DNA of 7,520 nucleotides from Deltaproteobacteria bacterium (lineage in GTDB: Bacteria > Desulfobacterota > Desulfobulbia > Desulfobulbales > BM004), in NCBI GenBank assembly GCA_019312685.1, contig JAFDCR010000118.1, positions 1 to 7,520 of the forward strand. Reading direction: 5' to 3'. Of the stretch, positions 1 to 5,673 are shown one piece after another. Positions within the stretch are counted from its first letter, which is position 1. The number at the start of each line of letters is the position of its first letter. The notes beneath the pieces were generated by a model that was not told where the DNA came from, ran no database searches, and was given only the letters and a program-made list of their open reading frames with translations. A program made the translations under genes and the position numbers.

Positions 1-12
1 AAATCTCCTCAC

Positions 13-831
13 ATGAAACTTTTTGTTCTTTTTATGGTAATCGGTCTCAGCGTCTGGGCAGGAATTTTCATCAAAGCCTTTCGTCGTAAGCAAAAAAGGC
101 GGATGCTGCTCAGCATTCCCTTTCCCCCGGCATGGGATGCTGTTCTCAAAAAGAACCTGCCGCCCTATGGCAAGCTTCCTCCGGATCTGCTCCGGCAACT
201 GCAAGACGCAACCAGGATATTTGTGGCGGAAAAATCTTTTGAAGGCTGCGGAGGTCTTACCCTGACAGACGAAATAAAGGTGACCATCGCTGCCCAGGCC
301 TGCGTGTTGCTCTTGAACCGCAAGATGGAATATTACCCCAGGCTGTATTCCGTCCTTGTTTATCCAAGCACTTATGTGGCAGGCACAAGACACACAATTA
401 GAGGGCAGCCGAATGAGGCCTCGATCCGCCTTGGCGAATCGTGGCATGCCGGTGCGGTTGTCCTAGCCTGGGACAGTGTCAAGCATGGCGCTGCGAATTT
501 CAACGACGGCCACAATGTAACCATGCACGAATTTGCCCACCAGCTGGACCAGCATTACGGTGCGGCTGATGGCGCCCCGGTCCTTGCGAGTCGTTCCGCC
601 TATTCAGCCTGGGCCAGGGTTTTTTCGAAAGAGTACGAGCACCTCAGGCGGAAAACGACAAAAGGGCAGAAAAGTGTGATGGATGGTTACGGAGCGACCA
701 ACCCGGCGGAGTTTTTTGCGGTAGCCACGGAGACTTTTTTTGAAAAACCAGGCCAGCTCAAGAGTAAGCACCCTGATTTGTACGAAGAACTTTACAGTTT
801 TTATAAAGTTAATCCCATTGAATGGGAATAA
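13..831 (+). CDS. mtfA: MtfA-like zinc-dependent peptidase (M90 family) with N-terminal membrane anchor
   Basis: 272 aa, close to the usual length of MtfA (E. coli protein about 265 aa). A zinc-binding HEFAH motif at residues 172-176, followed by QLD, matches the HExAHxLD signature of the family. Residues 232-245 (AEFFAVATETFFEK) match the conserved downstream segment that supplies the third metal ligand. The block LVYPSTYV near 115-122 also matches the family. In enterobacteria MtfA is a cytosolic aminopeptidase that binds the glucose repressor Mlc; that role should not be assumed here. Unlike the E. coli protein, this one begins with a hydrophobic segment (about residues 2-20) followed at once by KAFRRKQKRR, so it is probably tethered to the inner membrane with the catalytic domain facing the cytoplasm. 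No clear ribosome binding site is visible in the 12 bases before the ATG. The next gene starts 151 bp downstream on the same strand. Family assignment is firm; substrate is unknown. Confidence 0.88.
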   Translation: MKLFVLFMVIGLSVWAGIFIKAFRRKQKRRMLLSIPFPPAWDAVLKKNLPPYGKLPPDLLRQLQDATRIFVAEKSFEGCGGLTLTDEIKVTIAAQACVLLLNRKMEYYPRLYSVLVYPSTYVAGTRHTIRGQPNEASIRLGESWHAGAVVLAWDSVKHGAANFNDGHNVTMHEFAHQLDQHYGAADGAPVLASRSAYSAWARVFSKEYEHLRRKTTKGQKSVMDGYGATNPAEFFAVATETFFEKPGQLKSKHPDLYEELYSFYKVNPIEWE

Positions 832-889
832 GGTGTTTACCAACTCTTCACTCAACAGTTAAATGAGATACCTTTTCTGTGACTGGGTG

Positions 890-907
890 AAGATATATAG
901 ATATCTT
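890..907. repeat. 7-bp AT-rich hairpin between mtfA and the Yip1-like gene
   Basis: AAGATAT (890-896) and ATATCTT (901-907) are perfect inverted repeats separated by four bases. The stem is all A/T except one G-C pair, and only a short T-run (911-914) follows. It could be a weak terminator for mtfA or part of an operator; the sequence does not decide. Confidence 0.3.
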
Positions 908-924
908 GACTTTTAGTATTAGCG

Positions 925-950
925 AATGTCAAAGTGTAAAGCCTGACCCC
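925..950. repeat. Possible REP-like dispersed motif
   Basis: The segment between mtfA and the Yip1-like gene reads AATGTCAAAGTGTAAAG then CCTGACCCC. From memory, motifs of the type 'TGTCAA...CCTGACCCC' recur as dispersed intergenic repeats in many bacterial genomes. Only one copy lies in this window, so repetition cannot be shown here. It sits just upstream of the ribosome binding site of the next gene and could be part of its leader. Confidence 0.25.
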
Positions 951-967
951 GGCAGGATACTACACTC

Positions 968-975
968 AGGAGGTG
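968..975 (+). promoter_or_regulatory. Strong ribosome binding site for the Yip1-like gene
   Basis: AGGAGGTG lies 7 nt before the ATG at 983. It is a near-perfect Shine-Dalgarno sequence and fixes the start of the 180-aa protein. The gene is therefore probably well translated. Confidence 0.85.
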
Positions 976-982
976 TTATTTT

Positions 983-1525
983 ATGACTGGTTTTAAAGAT
1001 CGTATAGTTCGCGCTGCAAAATTAGATGTCCACCTATATGAAGAGGTTGAGGCGGATAAAAGCGCAATGGGGCAGGCCATGAGTGTTGTTGTGCTTTCCA
1101 GTGTAGCTGCCGGAATAGGAGGTATGGGAATGGGCGCGGCAGGGGCCAGCGGCATCCCGATGGGGATAATATCAAACCTTGTTGGATGGTATATCTGGGC
1201 CTTTCTCACCTACTTTATCGGCACAAAATTACTTCCGGAGCCGCAAACCCATGCAGATCTTGGAGAATTGCTGCGCACCATCGGCTTTTCCAGTTCTCCC
1301 GGCCTGATAAAAATATTTGGCATCATCCCGAGTCTTGGCGCGTTGTTATATTCAGCAGCTTCAATCTGGATGCTTGTGGCAATGGTGATCGCCGTCCGAC
1401 AGGCCCTTGATTATAAAAGCACTTGGCGTGCTGTGGGGGTTTGCGCCATCGGCTGGATAATCCAGATGGTATTCATTATGGTATTGTTTTTTCTTTTTGG
1501 CGGTGCTTCACCACCGGCCGGATAG
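983..1525 (+). CDS. Small polytopic membrane protein, Yip1-domain type
   Basis: 180 aa. A short polar N-terminus (residues 1-27, ending in an acidic EEVEAD stretch) is followed by four or five hydrophobic segments at about 29-56, 60-83, 108-123/124-138 and 149-174. The first is rich in Gly, Ala and Met. Between the second and third lies DLGELLRTIGFSSSPGLI (92-109), which resembles the conserved soluble loop of bacterial Yip1-family proteins, where a polar helix leads into a G-x-x-x-x-P turn. Bacterial Yip1 proteins are inner-membrane proteins of unknown function. The start is set by the AGGAGGTG site at 968-975. The gene follows mtfA on the same strand across 151 bp and is probably transcribed separately. 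There is no catalytic motif. The Yip1 assignment rests on pattern recognition and is moderate; 'integral membrane protein' is secure. Confidence 0.72.
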   Translation: MTGFKDRIVRAAKLDVHLYEEVEADKSAMGQAMSVVVLSSVAAGIGGMGMGAAGASGIPMGIISNLVGWYIWAFLTYFIGTKLLPEPQTHADLGELLRTIGFSSSPGLIKIFGIIPSLGALLYSAASIWMLVAMVIAVRQALDYKSTWRAVGVCAIGWIIQMVFIMVLFFLFGGASPPAG

Positions 1526-1574
1526 TTCTGAGGGCTTGGGATTCACTTGTTAAATAAAATATTTTCCATTGTTT

Positions 1575-1610
1575 TGATATTGTGAAACGTCAAGCCGCTT
1601 AACAATATCA
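1575..1610. repeat. 9-bp perfect inverted repeat downstream of the Yip1-like gene
   Basis: TGATATTGT (1575-1583) and ACAATATCA (1602-1610) are perfect complements around an 18-nt loop. It lies about 50 bp after the stop codon at 1525. No T-run follows on the + strand, so it is not a canonical intrinsic terminator, although it could stabilise the mRNA end. Confidence 0.4.
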
Positions 1611-1631
1611 GATATTACCTTTAATCAAAAA

Positions 1632-1718
1632 TAAATTGAAAGTTGTCTATTGTGACCTATCCCTACCTCAAGGGGATGGGGCTTTATTGCCACACCAAAA
1701 CCGACAACTTTTAATTTA
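1632..1718. repeat. 87-bp palindromic unit: 16-bp inverted repeats enclosing a hairpin (MITE-like)
   Basis: Arms TAAATTGAAAGTTGTC (1632-1647) and GACAACTTTTAATTTA (1703-1718) are complementary at 15 of 16 positions; the exception can form a G-U pair. The 55-bp interior carries a second inverted repeat, ATCCC (1659-1663) with GGGAT (1673-1677). The outer ends are TA, as expected for elements that duplicate a TA target, but any palindrome with TA at one end also has TA at the other, so this is weak. The unit lies between two convergent genes and its right arm directly adjoins the stop codon (1719-1721) of the - strand gene. It contains no coding capacity. It could be a small non-autonomous element, or a bidirectional transcription barrier. 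Confidence 0.55.
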
Positions 1719-2696
1719 CTATGGTGTCCCCGGTTTGGAGCAGTTTCTGACAATTTCCCGGGCCTCAGCTGTTTTTTTCCAGCGAATCTTGGCATAGAGC
1801 CTCCGGCAGTCTTCAAAAGAGAGATCAGCTATCAACCTTGCCGAGTCGATCTCGTTTCGAGTATGGGGGAATGGTCCATCGCTTGTAGGAATTTCTCCCT
1901 TTTCCAGAATTTTGATATAGATCAGACTTTTGGCGGCAAGAAGAGTTGCGGTGACGCCCTGATATGATGGGCGATAGGTGTAAAGGAGGGTGAGGAGGTC
2001 TCCAGGCCCGAGCACTTGACGTCGGTCCAGGAGCGGGCGGATCACTGGTTCCATGAGATAAATAGGTGTAAGCGTACAGGTAGCCGGCAGCCTGCGTCGT
2101 AATTCTCTCTGAAGATAAAAGTGGATGTATCCGGCCTCTACATAGGTTGAATGGAAATCGGGAACAATTTTCGCCAGCATTTCAGCCCGCAACCGGTCCC
2201 GCAGCCTTCCACGCGCTGCATCAATTCGGGCGAATTCCTGAACGGCCTCCACCACGTCTTCAAAAGATGCCCTGACAGATTGTTTGTAAAAGTGCAGTAA
2301 AGCACCCGTCCATGCACGTTCAGCCTCATAAACCACCTTCTCAGAGGAGTCTTTGCTGATTCCCTCTGGCGAGCCACCGTCGGCAAAGAAATCATGGACC
2401 CTTCCCAGGATTTCCATATAAGGATCCACCTGCAGGATCACTTTCCTGTCCTTGTGTAAATCACGAAGCTGGCGGCAAATCTGCCGAGCAAAGGAAGGGA
2501 ATTCAAAATCCGTCCAGAGGATGTATTCATCGATGGAATGCCTGCCCTCGAGCATAGATGTAAAATAAGGACTCGGAGGTTCTTCGAGGATGATGGCATC
2601 ATGACGCTGCATATATGAAGCCGCAAACGGTATGGTTTCCGGGCGATGGGTGGAAAAGGCGAGAGTAACTTGACAGGTCCCCACATCAGTATCCAT
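1719..2696 (-). CDS. Uncharacterised 325-aa protein, possibly a divergent TraB/TIKI-fold protein
   Basis: I do not recognise this protein as a named family. The order of conserved-looking residues recalls the TraB/TIKI/EreA-like superfamily: a strand ending in STH-RPE (His17, Glu20), then a strand with LEEP (Glu38-Glu39), a basic helix RLRDRLRAEMLAKI (164-177), and a strand plus turn VEAGYIHFYLQREL (186-199) whose G-x-x-H (Gly189, His192) resembles the V-G-A-G-H turn of TraB. In that fold spaced His/Glu/Arg/His residues form the putative active site. There is no signal peptide or membrane segment, so it is probably cytoplasmic. Residues 215-325 are basic and mostly helical. No strong ribosome binding site precedes the ATG at 2696; a GAGG lies about 14 nt upstream. 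The gene is convergent with the Yip1-like gene and ends exactly where the 87-bp palindrome begins, so its original C-terminus may have been altered. That it is a gene is likely from length and coherent protein composition; the fold is inference. Confidence 0.72.
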   Translation of the reverse strand: MDTDVGTCQVTLAFSTHRPETIPFAASYMQRHDAIILEEPPSPYFTSMLEGRHSIDEYILWTDFEFPSFARQICRQLRDLHKDRKVILQVDPYMEILGRVHDFFADGGSPEGISKDSSEKVVYEAERAWTGALLHFYKQSVRASFEDVVEAVQEFARIDAARGRLRDRLRAEMLAKIVPDFHSTYVEAGYIHFYLQRELRRRLPATCTLTPIYLMEPVIRPLLDRRQVLGPGDLLTLLYTYRPSYQGVTATLLAAKSLIYIKILEKGEIPTSDGPFPHTRNEIDSARLIADLSFEDCRRLYAKIRWKKTAEAREIVRNCSKPGTP

Positions 2697-2965
2697 AATT
2701 CATAAACATCCTCAGGTATCCCGAATCTATTAATGACCAGAAAAGCAAAAAAAAGATTTTTTGTCTAAATAAAATACTCTTGCGACAAACAAAAAGACAA
2801 GAGAATATTTGGTTAATAAGACAAGGGCACAACCATAAAACCTTTGTGATTTCTTTGGTTTATCTGACCTGATAAATTTAGATTTAATATGGGTATATGG
2901 ACTTTGGATAATGTAGGTAAAGGTGATCAAAATAATAAATCAGAGCTATCCCCATTTTCTCATCA
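2697..2965. other. AT-rich intergenic stretch without a supported gene
   Basis: This 269-bp stretch separates the 325-aa gene from the tRNA fragment. It is visibly more AT-rich than the flanking genes. A 66-codon open frame on the - strand (2730-2930) has low-complexity, Lys/Phe/Ser-rich composition and no ribosome binding site, and is not called. An inverted repeat lies at 2772-2810. Upstream sequence for the - strand gene should lie here, but I see only a poor promoter match near that repeat (TTGTCT, 18 bp, TATTTT on the - strand). Confidence 0.5.
2772..2810. repeat. Imperfect 11-bp inverted repeat in the AT-rich gap
   Basis: AAATACTCTTG (2772-2782) pairs with CAAGAGAATATTT (2798-2810) with a two-base bulge. 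It overlaps a weak promoter-like sequence for the - strand 325-aa gene (-35 TTGTCT, 18-bp spacer, -10 TATTTT), so it could be an operator. It could also be arm-site sequence left by an integrated element, given the tRNA scar about 160 bp away. Neither can be shown from the sequence. Confidence 0.35.
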
Positions 2966-2970
2966 GTTGC

Positions 2971-3014
2971 CTTTCACGCTGGCGACACGGGTTCAAATCC
3001 CGTCGGGGACGCCA
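2971..3014 (+). tRNA. 3' half of tRNA-Glu(UUC): truncated pseudo-tRNA / probable att scar
   Basis: From left to right: anticodon loop CTTTCAC with TTC at 2973-2975, anticodon 3' stem GCTGG (2978-2982), variable region, T stem ACGGG (2987-2991) with loop TTCAAAT and CCCGT (2999-3003), acceptor 3' strand CGGGGAC (3004-3010), G discriminator and encoded CCA (3012-3014). All match tRNA-Glu. The 5' half is missing: the bases before the loop (GTTGC) do not pair properly with GCTGG, and no D arm is recognisable. A short TCCCC (2949-2953) could pair with GGGGA of the acceptor strand, but the spacing is about 10 nt too short for a tRNA. The abrupt end of similarity at the anticodon loop fits duplication of a tRNA 3' end by a tyrosine-recombinase element. 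It is not expected to be a functional tRNA. Confidence 0.75.
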
Positions 3015-3024
3015 TAAAGATATC

Positions 3025-3060
3025 AAGGAGTTAAGCACCATTCGGTCAGGCTCCTTTTTT
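3025..3060 (+). terminator. Intrinsic terminator following the tRNA-Glu remnant
   Basis: AAGGAG (3025-3030) and CTCCTT (3051-3056) are perfect complements around a 20-nt loop, and the run of six T ends at 3060. The position, 10 bp after the CCA end, is typical of a tRNA terminator. This suggests the sequence right of the fragment is the original downstream flank of a tRNA-Glu gene. The loop is long for an efficient terminator. Confidence 0.5.
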
Positions 3061-3116
3061 GTTTATATTGGGAGATCTAATCCCTGTTTCCGTTCCGAAT
3101 CTAAAGAATGTAATGA

Positions 3117-4193
3117 TCACGCTGGCGGATTGGGGATTGCAATTATTTCCCCGTTGTGGTTTCGCAATGTCCACTTCGTGGGGCTTTTGTTCACGATATA
3201 ATACTCATCGTTCAACATAATTTTTCCCAAGTTTGTGGTAATCACATAATGGGGTTGGGCCAGGCCGGAGGTGTGGCCCCGTATCCCTTCATGAATGAGC
3301 TTGAGACCAGTTTCCAGCGGAACCCGGAAGTGGTCGATGCGCGGCGCCATGTTACAGGCATAAAGATAGTAGGGCCTGATCCGTATAGCCAAAAGCTTTT
3401 GGTTGAGCTCTTTAAAGACGGCCACATCATCATTGATGCCCCTGAGGAGAACAGTCTGGTTGCCGATATTGATGCCACAGCAGGTCAGCTTATAGGCTGC
3501 CCTGGCGGTTTTCTCAGTGATCTCCCGGGGATGGTTCACCTGGGTATTGATCCAGATAGGCACCTTGTGGTAACCCTTCAGGATCTTGCAGAGACGAGCG
3601 GTAATCCGATCGGGCAGGGTTACCAGAGTTCGAGAACCGAAGCGAATCATCTGCACATGGGGAATCTCACGGGCTCTAGCGATCAGGTATTCAATCTTTT
3701 CGTCAGGCAGCAGAAACGGATCGCCGCCGGTGAACAGAATGTCCCTTATCTCCTTATGCTCCCTGATCCACTGAAATCCTTCCTCAATATCGAATCGCAG
3801 CCCGAATTTATTCTCTTCCATGATCGCCTCTTTCCTGAGGCAGTGCCGGCAGTAAGTGGCACAGACCTGGGAAACCAGAAAAGCGACACGATCATGATAC
3901 TGACGGGCAACACTGTGGGGTCGGTCCGGTTCCTTGTCCCAGTTCTCGTGTTTATAGAGGAAATCCTCTTGGCCATATACGTTTTTCTTTTCTGCCAGGG
4001 ACGGCACAAACTGTCTTCTTATGGGGCAGGCCGGATCATCCTTGTCCATCAGGGACAGGATATGGGGTGTGATACTCCATTTCGACCTTACGGTTTTGAT
4101 GGCCTCTTCTTCCTCAACAGAGAGTCGAATAGATTTTTTCAATTGGTCCAAGGTTGTGATGCTGTTCTGTAACTGCTTTTGCCATTTTTTCAT
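3117..4193 (-). CDS. KamA-family radical-SAM 2,3-aminomutase, substrate uncertain
   Basis: 358 aa from the ATG at 4193, preceded by AGGTGG with a 5-nt gap; the GTG three codons earlier overlaps that site and is not chosen. The radical-SAM cluster motif C-x3-C-x2-C is at Cys111, Cys115 and Cys118 (CATYCRHC), and the SAM-binding GGDP at 156-159. The blocks IPHVQMIRFGSRTLVTLP, INTQVNHPREIT, GNQTVLLRGIND and RPYYLYAC are diagnostic of the lysine 2,3-aminomutase family, which moves the alpha amino group to C3 using PLP and a 5'-deoxyadenosyl radical. The PLP lysine is probably Lys324. The two aspartates that hold the side-chain amine of lysine in the clostridial enzyme (Asp293, Asp330) align with Asn281 and about Thr319, and the PGGGGK loop before the PLP lysine is reduced to NLGK. 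Glutamate 2,3-aminomutase replaces the same positions by Lys and Asn, so this protein fits neither. It is the last gene of an operon with an omega-aminotransferase and an ALDH7. It could be a beta-amino acid synthase for a lysine-derived acid. Confidence 0.9.
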   Translation of the reverse strand: MKKWQKQLQNSITTLDQLKKSIRLSVEEEEAIKTVRSKWSITPHILSLMDKDDPACPIRRQFVPSLAEKKNVYGQEDFLYKHENWDKEPDRPHSVARQYHDRVAFLVSQVCATYCRHCLRKEAIMEENKFGLRFDIEEGFQWIREHKEIRDILFTGGDPFLLPDEKIEYLIARAREIPHVQMIRFGSRTLVTLPDRITARLCKILKGYHKVPIWINTQVNHPREITEKTARAAYKLTCCGINIGNQTVLLRGINDDVAVFKELNQKLLAIRIRPYYLYACNMAPRIDHFRVPLETGLKLIHEGIRGHTSGLAQPHYVITTNLGKIMLNDEYYIVNKSPTKWTLRNHNGEIIAIPNPPA

Positions 4194-4195
4194 GA

Positions 4196-4201
4196 TAACC
4201 A
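4196..4201 (-). promoter_or_regulatory. Ribosome binding site fixing the aminomutase start
   Basis: Read on the - strand, CAGGTGGTTATCATG places AGGTGG about 5 nt before the ATG at 4193. The GTG codon that would extend the frame by three residues is inside this site, so the ATG is the start. Confidence 0.7.
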
Positions 4202-4238
4202 CCTGATAATTGTATGTTAACAGGAGAGATCGGGCGCC

Positions 4239-4255
4239 GCCGACTTCTTGCCGGC
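4239..4255 (-). other. Intercistronic hairpin between aminotransferase and aminomutase genes
   Basis: On the - strand GCCGGC, loop AAGAA, GTCGGC forms a 6-bp stem with one G-U pair, inside the 132-nt gap between the aminotransferase stop (4326) and the aminomutase start (4193). No T-run follows in the direction of transcription, so it is more likely an mRNA-processing or stabilising structure than a terminator. It could adjust the amount of aminomutase relative to the upstream genes. Confidence 0.35.
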
Positions 4256-4325
4256 CTTTTCATCTTTAAAACAAGGAGTCAGATGCCTGTGAATTCATGG
4301 TCTGCAAATAGTTTTTCATGAACGA

Positions 4326-5663
4326 TCAGGATGAACACTCCTCGGCAATGATCTCCTCCAATATCTGGATACAGCAGTCGATATGATCTTTATCGACGAT
4401 CAGGGCCGGGGCGAAACGGATGCTGTTGGAACCGCAGCCCAGGATGATCAGTCCTTTATAAAAAGCCCGTTCTACGATTCTGTCCCGCAGTGCAGGATCA
4501 GGAGTCTTGGTCTTACGGTCCTTGACCATTTCCATGCCGACCATGAGTCCCAGCCCCCGCACATCGCCGACAACCGGATACTTTCTCTTCAATCGGTTCA
4601 GTTTTTTCAAGAGATGCTCTCCCATGGCAACAGCATTATCCATGAGGCCGTTTTCCAGGAGCTCAATTGTCTTTAAAGCCGCAGCGCAGGCAATGGGGTT
4701 GCCGCCAAAAGTAGAGGCATGGGAGCCCGGCGGCCAGTCCATGATCTCCTTTTTGGCAATGATCGCCCCGAGAGGCATACCCGAGGCAATTCCTTTGGCC
4801 GTGCAGATGATATCAGGCACAAAACCAAAATGTTCGCTGGCGAACATTTTGCCAGTACGACCCATACCGCTCTGCACCTCGTCGGCAACTACCAGGAACT
4901 CGTGTTTTTCAGCCAGTTTCTGCAGTTTTATCAGGTATTCCCGGGGCGGCACCACATAGCCACCTTCCCCTTGAATGGGTTCAATAAAGACAGCCGCCAC
5001 CTCGGTGGGCGGCACTGTCCTCTGGAACAGGATGTTTTCAAGATACTGGAAACATTCCAGCTTGCAGCGTCCATATATTTTGCCGAACTGACAGCGGTAA
5101 CAGTGCGGATACGGAATATGGGTGACCCCCTGGAGCAGGGGGGCAAAACCTTCTTTCTGGATCACCTTGCTGCCGGTCAAGGACAAGGCGCCAATGGTAC
5201 GACCGTGGAAGGCGCCGATATAGGCAATCAGCCGGGTGCGGCCTGTTTTGTACCGGGCCAGTTTTATGGCTGCCTCAATGGACTCGGCCCCGGAATTGGT
5301 GAAAAAGACCCGGTTGCCGTGGCTGCCGGGAGCCAGCCGGTTGAGCTTCTTGGCCAGATTGGCCTGCACCTCGTAATAGAAGTCGGTGCCTGACATGTGG
5401 ATCAGTTTTCCCGCCTGTTTCTTGATGGTGGCAACGATTTCCGGGTGACAGTGGCCGGTGGAGCAGACCGCGATTCCCGCACAGAAATCAAGGAATTCAT
5501 TGTTGTCGATATCAATGAGGATCATTCCCTTGCCCTGGTCCGCCACACAGGGGTAACCCCGGGTGTAGGAAGGGGAGACAAACTGTTCGTCGGTTTTGAT
5601 GATCTTTGTGGCCCGGGGTCCGGGCAGTTCGGTTCTGATATGGGGATAGGGATATTTTTTCAT
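4326..5663 (-). CDS. Class III PLP omega-aminotransferase (lysine/4-aminobutyrate type)
   Basis: 445 aa, normal for the class III family, from the ATG at 5663 (first residues MKKYPYPH). Extending the frame further upstream would run through the dehydrogenase coding sequence and give an unnatural N-terminus; a GTG at 5669 is a possible alternative start. Motifs: TNSGAESIEAA (122-132) for PLP phosphate, AFHGRT (151-156), EPIQGEGG (228-235), DEVQSGMGRTG (261-271) with the PLP-pairing Asp261, and Lys290 in TAKGIASGMPLGA as Schiff-base lysine. An inserted segment near 187-204 carries four cysteines (Cys188, 191, 200, 204), a pattern I recall from archaeal and related 4-aminobutyrate/ornithine-type enzymes. 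The family removes an omega-amino group to 2-oxoglutarate. Just downstream of an ALDH7 (10-nt gap), the best-fitting substrate is L-lysine, giving 2-aminoadipate 6-semialdehyde; GABA, ornithine or beta-lysine remain possible. Some relatives are amino acid racemases, a less likely reading here. Confidence 0.9.
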   Translation of the reverse strand: MKKYPYPHIRTELPGPRATKIIKTDEQFVSPSYTRGYPCVADQGKGMILIDIDNNEFLDFCAGIAVCSTGHCHPEIVATIKKQAGKLIHMSGTDFYYEVQANLAKKLNRLAPGSHGNRVFFTNSGAESIEAAIKLARYKTGRTRLIAYIGAFHGRTIGALSLTGSKVIQKEGFAPLLQGVTHIPYPHCYRCQFGKIYGRCKLECFQYLENILFQRTVPPTEVAAVFIEPIQGEGGYVVPPREYLIKLQKLAEKHEFLVVADEVQSGMGRTGKMFASEHFGFVPDIICTAKGIASGMPLGAIIAKKEIMDWPPGSHASTFGGNPIACAAALKTIELLENGLMDNAVAMGEHLLKKLNRLKRKYPVVGDVRGLGLMVGMEMVKDRKTKTPDPALRDRIVERAFYKGLIILGCGSNSIRFAPALIVDKDHIDCCIQILEEIIAEECSS

Positions 5664-5673
5664 AATCACATTG

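Noticed and set aside
1625..1816. 63-codon - strand frame running through the 87-bp palindrome
   Set aside because: It overlaps the end of the 325-aa gene in another frame and half of it is palindromic sequence.
2730..2930. 66-codon - strand frame in the AT-rich gap
   Set aside because: No ribosome binding site, low-complexity composition and no recognisable domain.
3156..4172. Long + strand open frame of 338 codons opposite the aminomutase gene
   Set aside because: It lies entirely antisense to a gene with unmistakable radical-SAM motifs, and its translation shows no family signature.
4266..4319. 17-codon - strand frame just after the aminotransferase stop
   Set aside because: No ribosome binding site and no run of regulatory codons; probably chance.
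4719..5393. 224-codon + strand open frame opposite the aminotransferase gene
   Set aside because: Antisense shadow of the class III aminotransferase, with no ribosome binding site or recognisable domain.
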